Of a stretch of 64,000 nucleotides of DNA, positions 1 through 8,445 are shown one piece after another. This DNA is from Cupriavidus sp. WKF15. GTDB taxonomy: Bacteria; Pseudomonadota; Gammaproteobacteria; Burkholderiales; Burkholderiaceae. Made by a program: the position numbers and the translations under genes. The stretch lies in the NCBI RefSeq assembly GCF_029278605.1, contig NZ_CP119574.1:124001-188000 (forward strand), given 5' to 3'. The notes under the pieces are model-generated. The model was not told the DNA's origin. It did not search any database and saw only the letters and a program-made list of their open reading frames with translations. The stretch's first letter is position 1. Each line of letters opens with the position of its first letter.

Positions 1-2
1 CT

Positions 3-218
3 GAGCACCAAGCGTTGGAAGCCGCGGGCGAAGCCCGCGCATTGATGACAGTACCCCAAGCCGAGTTCATCCCGCTGCAGATCGGCGATCCCACGCCGAC
101 GCCGGCGATACCGGATATACAGATCGAAGTGCGACGCGGTGCAGCGACGATCAACATTCGTTGGCCGGGATCGGCCGCAGCAGAGTGTGGCGAATGGCTT
201 CAGGGGTGGTTGCGTTGA
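3..218 (+). CDS. tnpA: IS66 accessory protein TnpA, C-terminal part
   Basis: The frame is open from the first bases, so only the last ~71 codons are seen. The C-terminal pattern ...TINIRWPGSAAAECGEWLQ... is the typical end of the IS66 TnpA accessory protein, which carries a Xre/MerR-like DNA-binding region in its missing N-terminal part. Its stop codon overlaps the proposed TTG start of tnpB in TTGA, which suggests translational coupling. It is needed with TnpB for transposition by TnpC in this family. Confidence 0.8.
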   Translation, partial: EHQALEAAGEARALMTVPQAEFIPLQIGDPTPTPAIPDIQIEVRRGAATINIRWPGSAAAECGEWLQGWLR

Positions 219-550
219 TCCGCGTCGAGGCAATCTGGCTAGCCACCGAGCCGCTGGACATGCGAGCGGGAACAGATACGGTCTTGGCTCGGGTGGTGAA
301 GGTATTTGGAGCCGCCCGGCCACATCATGCTTATCTCTTCACGAACAAGCGTGCCACGCGGATCAAGGTGCTGGTGTACGACGGCATTGGCATCTGGTTG
401 GCGACGCGGCGGCTCAATAAGGGTCGCTTCGTCTGGACCGACGGTATGACAGCCATCACGACGCCGCTGTGTCGGGAGCAACTGGATGCGTTGGTGCTGG
501 GCCTGCCTTGGCAGCGCTTGGGCCGCGATGAGGCGATCACCGTGCTTTAG
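215..550 (+). CDS. tnpB: IS66 accessory protein TnpB (Orf2)
   Basis: The product (about 111 residues) begins L/MIRVEAIWLATEPLDMRAG, the conserved start of IS66 Orf2. The motif FTNKRATRIKVLVYDG follows, and then a W-rich central part. I chose the TTG at 215 because it overlaps the tnpA stop in TTGA, the coupling arrangement seen in this family. An in-frame ATG at 194 would add seven residues. The protein assists TnpC, and its biochemical role is not established. The gap to tnpC is 82 bases. Confidence 0.8.
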   Translation: MIRVEAIWLATEPLDMRAGTDTVLARVVKVFGAARPHHAYLFTNKRATRIKVLVYDGIGIWLATRRLNKGRFVWTDGMTAITTPLCREQLDALVLGLPWQRLGRDEAITVL

Positions 551-632
551 TCGTGGCTTGGCACAGGAGCCGAGCGTCCATTGGGGGCTGTGCCAATGGT
601 TGGAGTGACCGGGAACTGGCAAGATTCGGAAC

Positions 633-2189
633 ATGAATCCCGCCGAGAACCTGGACGACCTGAGCCCACAGCAATTGCGCGAGTTGGCTGCGACGCTGCG
701 GGCGCAGATCCAGGAGCATGACGCCGTCATTGCGCGGCACGCGCAGGAGTTGCGCTACCGGCAAACCAAGATCGATCAGCTCACTCACGAGCTAGCCATC
801 CACAAGCGTTGGAAGTTCGGCAAACGCAGCGAGCAACTGACATCGGCCCAGGCAAGCTTGCTGGAGGAAGCCCTCGATGCAGACCTTGAGGCAATCGAAG
901 CCGAGTTGGAAGCGCTGATGCCGCCGTCCAAGTCGGAGCCCAGGGACAAGCCGAAACGCCAGGCGCTTCCGCCTCAATTGCCTCGCACCGAGATCCGTCA
1001 CGAGCCAGAGTCCGAGACCTGCACGTGCGGCTGCGCGCTCAAGCGCATTGGCGAAGACGTCAGTGAGAAGCTGGATTACACCCCTGGCGTGTTCACGGTC
1101 GAACGTCATATCCGGGGCAAGTGGGTATGCGGGCAATGTGAGACTCTCACTCAGGCACCGGTTCCTCCCCACGTCATCGACAAGGGCATCCCCACCGCCG
1201 GGCTGCTGGCGCATACGCTGGTGTCCAAGTTTGGCGACCATCTTCCTCTGTATCGGCAAGAACGCATCTACGCGCGGGCCGGCCTGGCAATCCCGCAATC
1301 GACGCTGGGTGCGTGGGTCGGTATCTGCGGTGTGCGACTGCAACCGCTGGTGGATGCCCTGCAGGCTGAGGTATTGACCCAGAGCGTACTGCACGCCGAC
1401 GAGACACCAGTGCAGATGCTCTCGCCAGGCGACGGCAAGACGCATCGCGCCTACCTGTGGGCCTACGCACCGAGCCAGCTCTCATCGTTGCGTGCAGTGA
1501 TCTATCAGTTTGCACCTAGCCGCAGCGGCGAACATGCTCGCGCATTCTTGCAGGACTGGCAGGGCAAGCTGGTATGCGACGACTTCTCTGGCTACAAGGC
1601 CAGCTTCGGCGGTGGCATCGTCGAGATTGGGTGCATGGCTCACGCGCGTCGTAAGTACTTTGAGCTGCACGACAAGCACAAGAGCGAGTTGGCTGGCCAG
1701 GCGCTACGCTTCATTGCCGGGCTCTACGAGATCGAGCGAGAGGTGCGGGACGCAGAACCAGAACTACGCTTGGAAGCGCGACAGCAGCGGGCCAGACCAA
1801 TCCTGGACGCACTGCATCTCTGGCTTGAAGAACAAAGGCGGCGGGTGCCAGACGGTTCGGCCATTGCGCGAGCTATCGACTACAGCCTCAAACGCTGGGT
1901 GGCACTCGTGCGCTACGTTGAGGATCCAGCCGTGCCTATCGATAACAACCATATCGAAGGGCAAATACGGCCTATCGCTCTTGGAAGATCGAACTGGCTG
2001 TTCGCAGGTTCGCTGCGCGCTGGCCAGCGCGCCGCCGCAGTCATGAGTCTGATCCAGTCGGCGAAGCTCAATGGGCATGACCCCTACGCCTACTTGAAAG
2101 ACGTGCTTACGCGACTGCCAACCCAGAAGACCGCTGACATCGCGGAGCTCCTGCCACATCGCTGGACTGCCTCCGTCCTCCCTGAGTAG
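633..2189 (+). CDS. tnpC: IS66 transposase TnpC (DDE)
   Basis: This full-length 518-residue transposase has an N-terminal coiled-coil/leucine-zipper region (about 1-60). A zinc-binding CTCGCAL segment lies near residues 130-135. The IS66 catalytic domain carries HADETP (D about 256), CDDFSGY (D about 316) and NNHIEGQIRP (E about 441). It cuts and joins the IS ends. The gene looks intact and should be active if the unseen left end is complete. Confidence 0.93.
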   Translation: MNPAENLDDLSPQQLRELAATLRAQIQEHDAVIARHAQELRYRQTKIDQLTHELAIHKRWKFGKRSEQLTSAQASLLEEALDADLEAIEAELEALMPPSKSEPRDKPKRQALPPQLPRTEIRHEPESETCTCGCALKRIGEDVSEKLDYTPGVFTVERHIRGKWVCGQCETLTQAPVPPHVIDKGIPTAGLLAHTLVSKFGDHLPLYRQERIYARAGLAIPQSTLGAWVGICGVRLQPLVDALQAEVLTQSVLHADETPVQMLSPGDGKTHRAYLWAYAPSQLSSLRAVIYQFAPSRSGEHARAFLQDWQGKLVCDDFSGYKASFGGGIVEIGCMAHARRKYFELHDKHKSELAGQALRFIAGLYEIEREVRDAEPELRLEARQQRARPILDALHLWLEEQRRRVPDGSAIARAIDYSLKRWVALVRYVEDPAVPIDNNHIEGQIRPIALGRSNWLFAGSLRAGQRAAAVMSLIQSAKLNGHDPYAYLKDVLTRLPTQKTADIAELLPHRWTASVLPE

Positions 2190-2220
2190 CCACGTCAAGA
2201 CGGGTTCACCGGGCGCTTAC

Positions 2221-2683
2221 ACAGCAGCTCGCTGCCTTACGCAAGCAACGCGACGAGGTTGCCAGCGAAGTTGAACGCCTGGTGCATGCGAACCCTCTTT
2301 GGCCAGTCCTGACCAGCATGCCGGGAGTCGGCGTCAGGACCGCCGCCAGACTCCTCACTGAAGTCGCCCACAAAGTCTTCGCTTCGGCCGCGCATCTTGC
2401 CGCCTACGCTGGCCTGGCGCCAGTAACTCGACGCTCCGGCTCATCCATCCGTGGCGAGCACCCGTCCAGGCGGGGCAACAAGGTCCTTAAGAGAGCACTC
2501 TTCCTCTCTGCCTTTGCCGCCTTGCGGGACCCTGTCTCACGGGACTACTACGCCCGCAAGGTCCAACAGGGCAAGCGCCACAACCAAGCGCTCATTGCTC
2601 TTGCCAGACGTCGCTGCGACGTGCTGTTCGCCATGCTGCGTGACGGCACCTTCTATCAACCGAAATCCGGCCCTAATGCTTGA
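2221..2683 (+). pseudogene. IS110-family transposase, 3' part cut by IS66
   Basis: The frame opens directly at the IS66 right tip with QQLAALRKQRDEVASEVERL and continues into MPGVGVRTAARLLTEV and YAGLAPVTRRSGSSI. This is the C-terminal transposase_20 helix-hairpin-helix domain of IS110/IS116/IS902 elements. The N-terminal DEDD catalytic half is missing, so the gene is dead. The IS66 evidently inserted into this older element. The 149 bases after it hold no recognisable gene. Confidence 0.85.
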
Positions 2684-2832
2684 CGAACCACATAGGGGCA
2701 CCCCCCGGGGCGTAGCCTGCCTTATCGAATTTTCGGCTAATCGGGTCGTGGGATGACGTCGAAACGGGTGCGAATAGTGCTAATGGCCCCTGAGGGCGAT
2801 CTTCAGCCCATTTTGTGGGCGTAAATAGGTGC

Positions 2833-3042
2833 TTACGCACCCACCAGGCGCATCGCCTTCATTGTTTTCGAGAATCCGAGAATTCTGAGCACGCGCTTGA
2901 GGTTGTACGCCAGAACATGCAGGCTCATTTCAGTACCTACATTGGGTAGCGTGCGCGTCAGGAAGTGCGTGTCGCCCATCCAATGTTTGAAGGTTCCGAA
3001 GACATGCTCGACCGTTCGCCTGCGGACCGCTGGATTAGGATA
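2833..3042 (-). pseudogene. IS1182-like transposase, C-terminal fragment
   Basis: Only the last ~68 residues are recognisable. They contain RRRTVEHVFGTFKHWMG, THFLTRTL, NVGTEMSLHVLAYNLKRV and MKAMRLVGA, the catalytic-Glu end of IS1182/IS5-type DDE transposases. Upstream on the same strand the sequence runs into the H-NS promoter, so the 5' part is lost. The exact family (IS1182 versus IS5 group) is uncertain. Confidence 0.7.
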
Positions 3043-3084
3043 TAAACTATCTCCATTCAGATCTCGATTAGAAAGGAAACTCAC

Positions 3085-3396
3085 ATGGCGTCCTATAAGG
3101 AACTCATGTCCCAGAAGCAGGCCCTCGAAGCCCAACTGGAACAGGTACGCGCCAATGAAGTAGCCGGTGTCATCGAGAAGATTCGGAGCCTAATGGCGGA
3201 CTATGGCTTGACGGCCGAAGACATTGCCAAGCGCCGTCGCGGCCGCCCCGCTGGCAGCGGTGCGAGCAAGCCGAAGTCGGAGCTGCCCCCTAAGTACCAC
3301 GACCCCAAGACCGGGAAGACCTGGTCTGGCCGTGGTCGCCAACCGGCTTGGCTCGGTAAGAACCCCAAGCGATTCCTGATTGCCGAAGAAGCCTGA
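3085..3396 (+). CDS. H-NS-family nucleoid-associated protein
   Basis: This 103-residue protein has an N-terminal coiled-coil oligomerisation region (about 1-50) and a basic linker RRRGRPAGSG. Its C-terminal H-NS DNA-binding core reads YHDPKTGKTWSGRGRQPAWL. A good ribosome-binding site (GAAAGGAA) precedes the ATG, and an intrinsic terminator follows 31 bases after the stop. Proteins of this type silence AT-rich transferred genes, and plasmid-borne copies are often called stealth proteins. It is probably a paralogue of the host's own H-NS genes. Confidence 0.93.
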   Translation: MASYKELMSQKQALEAQLEQVRANEVAGVIEKIRSLMADYGLTAEDIAKRRRGRPAGSGASKPKSELPPKYHDPKTGKTWSGRGRQPAWLGKNPKRFLIAEEA

Positions 3397-3427
3397 TTCT
3401 CAGCTTCTCGCCCTGAAGTAGTATTTG

Positions 3428-3458
3428 CCCCTGCACTGTGCAGGGGTTTTGTTTTTTT
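3428..3458 (+). terminator. intrinsic terminator of the H-NS gene
   Basis: The inverted repeat CCCCTGCAC / GTGCAGGGG is followed by a T-rich tract. It ends only 12 bases before the ATG of the next gene, so it may also work as an attenuator for that gene. Confidence 0.85.
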
Positions 3459-3470
3459 GAGAGCAGCACC

Positions 3471-4013
3471 ATGTCCCTTGAAGCGATTCACGCCGAGATC
3501 ATGCTTGCGCGGCCCTACCTGATTCCTTGCGAACGCACTGAGAAGGGGATAAGGAATGGATATTCCTATTGGCTGCGGGTTCCGCCCAGCAAGGAGCTGC
3601 AAGTCATCCGTCTTTCGCAAGAGGACGGCAGCTATGAGCTCGTGCGTTCGGCCAGCGAGCGCAAAACCCTCGCGAAAGTTCGACAGCCTTTCTCCGGTTC
3701 AGTAGCCGAGCTCGTGGCCATCATCGATGAGCAGATCGACATCATCCGGGAAGCCGGAGCGTTAGTCACTTGGAATGATTCGCATGGAGTCGACGGCTGT
3801 CGAGTCCATGGACATGCGTGCACTTGCGGATGCTGCGACCTGTGGTGGTCACGTCCTCGGCCACAATCTCGACGCGCAGTCGGCGATAACCGACGTGGGC
3901 CCAAGAAGGCCGCCTTCCACCGACCAGGCCCTGCAGCGGCATTGCGTCGACTTTGCGCGACGCAATCGGTGATTCGCGGTCATCCGTGGCCAGGGATTCT
4001 TCGCGACAAATAG
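3471..4013 (+). CDS. hypothetical protein, C-terminus doubtful
   Basis: The first ~100 residues (MSLEAIHAEIMLARPYLIP... to ...VAELVAIIDEQIDIIREAG) look like a real soluble protein with balanced composition. After residue ~105 the sequence becomes Arg/Pro/Cys-rich and looks out of frame, so a frameshift or a lost stop near 3780 is likely. I do not recognise the family. The gene starts 12 bases after the H-NS terminator and may be expressed by read-through. Confidence 0.55.
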   Translation: MSLEAIHAEIMLARPYLIPCERTEKGIRNGYSYWLRVPPSKELQVIRLSQEDGSYELVRSASERKTLAKVRQPFSGSVAELVAIIDEQIDIIREAGALVTWNDSHGVDGCRVHGHACTCGCCDLWWSRPRPQSRRAVGDNRRGPKKAAFHRPGPAAALRRLCATQSVIRGHPWPGILRDK

Positions 4014-4047
4014 AGCAAACCATGAGGGCTCTCAAGACCGAGCGGCG

Positions 4048-4248
4048 TTAGGCAATACGGCGCATGGCTTCGAGCATGGAATACCCTTGACTCGTTAAGC
4101 GAGGGTGGGCATTTGCGCTATCGTGTCCGTACTCCATTGTCACCAGTTTGTGGACCAGCAAGCCGTCCAACTGTTCCGGTTCGAGATCGTCGATGTCTTG
4201 CGCATCGCCAAGCAGTAGCAGCGCGGCAATTTCATGCGGACTGAGCAT
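4048..4248 (-). CDS. small hypothetical protein
   Basis: This 66-residue acidic protein begins MLSPHEIAALLLLGDAQDIDDLEPEQLDGLL and ends with a short winged-helix-like stretch (HPRLTSQGYSMLEAMRR). The start at 4248 is preferred over an upstream in-frame ATG because an AGGAG lies 7 bases before it. Similar short proteins occur in Ralstonia and Cupriavidus genomes as far as I recall. The function is unknown, and a small DNA-binding regulator is possible. Confidence 0.6.
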   Translation of the reverse strand: MLSPHEIAALLLLGDAQDIDDLEPEQLDGLLVHKLVTMEYGHDSANAHPRLTSQGYSMLEAMRRIA

Positions 4249-4567
4249 GTCAGGCTCCTCTGTCGGGGAGACGGAAAAGGAACTACGACTGCTGGTCCGT
4301 GGACGGAGTTCCACGGAGGATGATTGGAACAACACTAAGTGAATTCGGTGCGAGGACGCGCTGAGTATGCGCACACCGAACGTTGACACTAAACGCTCTT
4401 GTCCCCGGAATCAAGCGCTACGTGTGCTGCAATGCAGCGACGAAGCGGAACCCATCGGCTTGTTGGTCGATGTTTCAGGCGTTTCGCAACCCAATGGTGC
4501 GCCCCGGATCACTGCAGATTGAGACAAAGGTTATACTTCGCGCTCCAACGAACAACGGATAATCAAC

Positions 4568-5026
4568 ATGGTCGCAGCAACCAAAGCAACGACGCCGACG
4601 AGCGCGGTTACCAAAAAGAAGCCTGTCGCAAAGAAGTTGACGGCACCGACGAAGAAGGCGAGCGTGCTCGCACGTGAAGCCGAGGTAGCGAAAAAGCGCT
4701 TGTTGAAACTGCGCGCCGACACGAAGAAGGCGATTGAGGCGGCAAAGCGTGACGTGGCGAAAGCAACGGAAGCCGCAAAGTCCGCCGCGCGTTTTGAAAG
4801 GCAAGCCGCCAAGGACAAGCTCGCGGCGAAGAAGGCGAAAGCTGCAGGCGTCAAGAAGGCATCGGCCAAAACCGCCGCTACGAAGGTCGCCCCGAAAAAG
4901 GCTGCCGGTAGCAAAGCCGCCGCGACGGTTGTGTCGAAGAAGGCTGCGGTGAAAGCCGTGACGAAGAAACGTGTCCCGGCGAAGAAAGTGGCATCGACCG
5001 TCACGACTCCCGAAGCTTCGGTGTGA
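4568..5026 (+). CDS. histone H1-like Lys/Ala-rich protein
   Basis: The 152-residue product is dominated by Lys and Ala, with repeated KKA, AKK and TKK units. A central helical region (about 35-95) rich in AKKR/EAAK could form a coiled coil. This composition is that of bacterial H1-like DNA-binding proteins. It probably coats DNA nonspecifically. With H-NS at 3085 and the tailed HU at 30054 it makes three nucleoid-type proteins in one window. Confidence 0.8.
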   Translation: MVAATKATTPTSAVTKKKPVAKKLTAPTKKASVLAREAEVAKKRLLKLRADTKKAIEAAKRDVAKATEAAKSAARFERQAAKDKLAAKKAKAAGVKKASAKTAATKVAPKKAAGSKAAATVVSKKAAVKAVTKKRVPAKKVASTVTTPEASV

Positions 5027-5737
5027 TTTTTCCCGTCGACTGAACTGGCCTTCGGCAACCGGTCGATTGAAGCAGGATGGGCGCACACCGGCGCCCAGTT
5101 TGATCGCCCGGACAAGCCGCAAGGAGCTTCGGCCTGTTCTTCACCAGCAGTATCCCGCCTCTGGCTCTGACTTCGTGAGTGCTGCGGCCCCATCCCGTTG
5201 ATGCTCTGCTCGATTTACGAGGCCTGCCCAGCACGCCCCATATCTTGATCCCGCGTTTTTGCATCCGCTAACCGCTGGCCATTCGCATACATCTGGCTGG
5301 GCAAACGCTCCCGCTCCGCAGCTGAGTCACCCATTGACTACGCGCTGAGGCAAGCAACGCGTCGCCATGACACCAACTTCCCATGGCAAGCGTCAGGCCC
5401 ATGCCCACGATATTCGTCTGCAGCTGCGCGTACCCATTTCTGCGTGCCGTGAAAGGAGCGTCTCCTGATCATGCGGTCATCTTGCGTGCCCCTACGCGGC
5501 CAGTGTCGGCGTCAAACGCGCCTGACATCGGGTGTCCGATTTCTTCATGGACGTTCCACGGCTCTCTTCCGCGAGGTGGAGAGCATTTTTTTGCCCTGAT
5601 CGAGTGCGTGCAGAAGCGAAGAAGAGCCCCGAAACATTATCGCGTACGCGATATAGGCCTCGAAGAGGCCCCCGTGCAGGCCGCGTAGGTCCTTTCGCCG
5701 TTCCACCAAATCATGCTGGCGGCCTTGGCGCTCAAGG
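5027..5737. other. intergenic stretch without a convincing gene
   Basis: Short reading frames exist on both strands, but none has a clear start context or recognisable product. A minus-strand frame at 5545-5808 overlaps the end of the next gene and is treated as doubtful. No hairpin or repeat stands out. Confidence 0.5.
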
Positions 5738-6526
5738 TTAAGCAACTCGCATTCCCTTTTCGGGTAATGTGCCCGTCGAGGGCTCGGACGCGCGTAAGAG
5801 GGCAGCAAGTCCGGGTTTTTCCGTCAAGGCCCAGGCAGGAAAGAAGGCAAGATCATCGGCTGTACCGTCACCGTCGAAATTTGCATCGAACCGCCGGCGC
5901 AGCGCCACCAATGACGAATCCCCGAGCGTTTGCATGAGCGCGCCAAGCTTTTTCGGGGACAGCCAAGCAAGCTCCGACAAAAGCGGCCACGCCGAATCAA
6001 GCCCCTGGAGCCGGTAGACCGTCTCGGCCATCCAGGCGAGCGGGATTGGAATGCGTCGCCATGACCCGATTCGCTTGATGCTGTCACATGCCTTCGTCCA
6101 CTCCGCTGCGCGCATCCATAGCGGTGCCGCATGCCATTCGGGCATCTCCCGGTGAAACGGTAATTGAGAGGCGGCCCCGGCGATGGCGCGCCACAGCGGT
6201 AGGCACCAAGCCATGCCCGCTGCGTCGCCGAATGCCCGGCGCGCTGCCGCCACGCACGGCAAACACCACGCTTCGCATCTGTCGCGCAGTGCCGCGTGAT
6301 TCGTGAAGTGTTCGTGGACGGGTGACTCCAGCACACCGACAAGCGTCTCCAGGGTTGGCACAAGCGCGTCGTCTGGATATTCCGCGCCCAGGCGCTGCAG
6401 TGCTTCACGCCCGGCGGCGGCATTGCGTTGCTCAAGCGCTGTGGGCACGTCGTTGCGAAGCATGACATCGCGACCATCTTCGAAGAGATCGAGCTGATTC
6501 GTCACGGCGTTCACGTTGGTAGTCAC
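5738..6526 (-). CDS. hypothetical protein (DLFEDGRDVMLRNDV family)
   Basis: This 262-residue soluble protein has an N-terminal signature LDLFEDGRDVMLRNDVPTALE. A mostly alpha-helical, Trp- and Ala-rich body follows (FTNHAALRDRCEAWCLPCVAAARRAFG), reminiscent of helical-repeat (TPR-like) proteins. I recall similar hypothetical proteins in Burkholderiaceae, but no function. It has no signal peptide or membrane segment, and it stands alone. Confidence 0.7.
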   Translation of the reverse strand: MTTNVNAVTNQLDLFEDGRDVMLRNDVPTALEQRNAAAGREALQRLGAEYPDDALVPTLETLVGVLESPVHEHFTNHAALRDRCEAWCLPCVAAARRAFGDAAGMAWCLPLWRAIAGAASQLPFHREMPEWHAAPLWMRAAEWTKACDSIKRIGSWRRIPIPLAWMAETVYRLQGLDSAWPLLSELAWLSPKKLGALMQTLGDSSLVALRRRFDANFDGDGTADDLAFFPAWALTEKPGLAALLRASEPSTGTLPEKGMRVA

Positions 6527-6960
6527 CCCTGGAGGACCGGCCCAACATCGCCGGGCACAACAAATCTTCAGGGATGGTAGCTACTGCCACGACTACGGGC
6601 AATCCGCGACCGGCCAACCATCTCTGCGTGCGAGATAAGAGTTCCGCCCAAGGCGGCCAGGCAAATCAAGGCGCGACTCACGGCGCAGATCCTGTTCTGG
6701 ACCTCAGGAAGGCTGCATGGCAATGCGTTACTCCGTCCACACAGCATCGACATCCCGCATTAGGTGTCCAGCGAGGATGTAGTCCCCGAGCTTCTCCGCT
6801 TTTCCCTCCAGGCGCTCCAAGTCAGTCGCTGCTTCAACGACAAGGGCTTTCCCGTTCGGCACCGACCAACGATTCCAAGAACCTTCACTGTTCCAAGACA
6901 GTCGCTCACAAGATCAGCCACTATCGCCGGGGTCAGGACGACGTGGTCCATTTCATTTTT
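6527..6960. other. intergenic stretch, nothing recognised
   Basis: No frame with a recognisable product or a ribosome-binding site was found. The stretch separates two minus-strand genes and probably holds the promoter of the gene starting at 6526. Confidence 0.5.
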
Positions 6961-7533
6961 CTACACGTGAAGTAGCGCGAGCGTGGCCAGGACTCCACCG
7001 ACTGCACCCGCGCCATATGAGACGGCCTGTAACCAGCGGCGGCGCGACAACAGGGTGATGGCCGCCAGCGCGATCGCGACCTGGACGGCGACGACAGCTT
7101 GCGCCCAACGGTGGTGGTGATGAACGGCTGCCTCGCTGGCTTCATCTGCTCGCTTTGCTTGCTCTTCTTGTGCGTCCGCCTTCTGACGAATGGCCTCCTT
7201 TTCGGACCCGTACCGCTTGGCCTCTCGCTGAGCCGCGGCCTGATCGACACCAGGTAGTTGCGCGGTCAGTTCCGCGATAGCCTGTTTCTGGCCCTTGGCC
7301 TGATAGTAGGCCCACTGATTGGCTGCCTCCGTCTTGTGGATAGCAGCTTCGTTTTTCAGCAGCAGCGCCTCGTTTTGTGTCGCCCCGCCCTGGTAGCCGA
7401 AAATGGCACCTGCCGTAGACAGAATTGCCGTCATTACGGCGATGCGCCCAGCAAAGCTGTCGGCGTGGCCAGCTTCCGCTGCGTGTTCCAGCGCGTGGTC
7501 GTGGGCCCCATGGACATGGAATCCTTCAGACAT
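6961..7533 (-). CDS. DUF4337 membrane protein
   Basis: This 190-residue protein has a His-rich N-terminus (MSEGFHVHGAHDHALEH) and a first membrane helix at about 30-48 (IAVMTAILSTAGAIFGYQ). A long charged coiled-coil region follows (NEALLLKNEAAIHKTEAANQWAYYQAKGQKQ), then two C-terminal helices. This is the layout of DUF4337 inner-membrane proteins, whose function is unknown. It lies 13 bases beyond the end of the PIN toxin gene and may be co-transcribed with it. Confidence 0.8.
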   Translation of the reverse strand: MSEGFHVHGAHDHALEHAAEAGHADSFAGRIAVMTAILSTAGAIFGYQGGATQNEALLLKNEAAIHKTEAANQWAYYQAKGQKQAIAELTAQLPGVDQAAAQREAKRYGSEKEAIRQKADAQEEQAKRADEASEAAVHHHHRWAQAVVAVQVAIALAAITLLSRRRWLQAVSYGAGAVGGVLATLALLHV

Positions 7534-7551
7534 CTGTTGTTCTCTTTTCCC

Positions 7552-7947
7552 TTATTTCATGAGCCGCATTCCGGCGCCCTTGGCCGCTTTCGTGTCAAAC
7601 GTCATTGTGTATTCACACTGCGCGTCGTGACACATCCGTTCAATTAGGCAGTCGGCGAAATCGGCCGATGATCCGCCATAAAGGCGCAATGCCTTCCAGA
7701 CTGTTTCCGCCGATTCGACTACTAATTCCTTCGTCCGTAGCAGCGTCTCGACCACCTGCGTGATTTCATCGCGGTCCGCACTATAAGCCAGTCCCAATAC
7801 CCACACGACTTCGACAAGGGCCACCTGTGTGACATAACCCGGGGAGTCCGCAGTCAGCGACTCGATCAGTTCGGTTGCCTGCTTAGCCTGCACAGGTTCA
7901 TCTTGCGCGAAGTACCGGACTAGCACATTCGTGTCGAGACCAATCAT
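7552..7947 (-). CDS. PIN-domain toxin (VapC-like)
   Basis: The 131-residue protein begins MIGLDTNVLVRYFAQDEP with the first catalytic Asp. It continues with an acidic residue in VALVEVVWVLG and ends with SADFADCLIERMC and TFDTKAAK, giving the Asp/Glu cluster of PIN-domain RNases. Its start overlaps the antitoxin stop by four bases. The partner is an AbrB-type antitoxin, as in VapBC/MazE-like pairs. Such toxins cleave specific RNAs, and the target here is unknown. Confidence 0.9.
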   Translation of the reverse strand: MIGLDTNVLVRYFAQDEPVQAKQATELIESLTADSPGYVTQVALVEVVWVLGLAYSADRDEITQVVETLLRTKELVVESAETVWKALRLYGGSSADFADCLIERMCHDAQCEYTMTFDTKAAKGAGMRLMK

Positions 7948-8189
7948 CGGGCGGAAGCCCCTTGTTCCGCTATCGCTGCGTTCATGTCGTCGATCGAGAC
8001 CGGCTTAGAGGGCTTGCGAATAATGCCCTTGAGAGCGGTTACCGAACGGGTAGCAGGGACCACTTCATATCGTCCCGTCTGTTCATTGAGCACGAATTCG
8101 ATCCGGTCCCCCGTAGACAGGCCCAGATGGGTCCGCACATCCACAGGAATCGTAACCTGCCCTTTTGATGTCACGGTTGCAGAAGCCAT
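7944..8189 (-). CDS. AbrB/MazE-type antitoxin
   Basis: This 81-residue protein has an N-terminal swapped-hairpin AbrB domain (ATVTSKGQVTIPVDVRTHLGLSTGDRIEF) that binds DNA. Its C-terminal tail (KPSKPVSIDDMNAAIAEQG) would bind the PIN toxin. It is the first gene of the pair, as usual, and a palindrome just upstream fits autorepression. Confidence 0.92.
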   Translation of the reverse strand: MASATVTSKGQVTIPVDVRTHLGLSTGDRIEFVLNEQTGRYEVVPATRSVTALKGIIRKPSKPVSIDDMNAAIAEQGASAR

Positions 8190-8209
8190 AGCGCCTCCTG
8201 ATATTTCAT

Positions 8210-8231
8210 TTCCTTACTTTAATGTAAGGAA
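8210..8231. promoter_or_regulatory. palindromic operator candidate of the AbrB/PIN pair
   Basis: The perfect inverted repeat TTCCTTAC-N6-GTAAGGAA lies 21 bases upstream of the antitoxin start. Its position and symmetry suit binding by the AbrB-type antitoxin dimer. The next ~210 bases up to the dnaE2 end hold nothing recognisable. Confidence 0.6.
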
Positions 8232-8445
8232 TGCGGAAGGGCAAGCGCATTCTCTCATCCTTGTAACACCACTACCAAGGCGCAGTTGATGCGGCATCCG
8301 GGTCACACGCAGCACAAGTTGCTTAGACTGCCCCCACCTCTGCCATAGCCAGGGTCTTGGCGCGTTTGATGTTCATCGATTCTCTATCTCGGAATACGCC
8401 CGATTTTCGGACCTGTTATGAGAGAGAAACGGCAGGCGCCAGGCG

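Larger units (their letters stand above)
1..2220 (+). mobile_element. IS66-family insertion sequence, left end outside window
   Basis: Three consecutive genes (tnpA tail, tnpB, tnpC) form the standard IS66 layout. The right tip is placed at 2220 because the sequence before it ends in GGGCGCTTAC, whose reverse complement GTAAGCGCCC is the usual IS66 terminal start, and because the reading frame of an IS110 transposase begins at the next base. The left end and the target duplication lie outside the window. Confidence 0.85.

Noticed and set aside
4475..5193. Minus-strand frames of 215-220 codons opposite the H1-like gene
   Set aside because: They are complementary-strand artefacts of a Lys/Ala codon pattern (Phe/Ala/Arg-rich mirror) with no start context.
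5545..5808. Minus-strand frame of 87 codons overlapping the end of the 262-residue hypothetical protein
   Set aside because: It overlaps the neighbouring gene by about 70 bases, has no ribosome-binding site and no recognisable family. It could still be real, but support is too weak to call.
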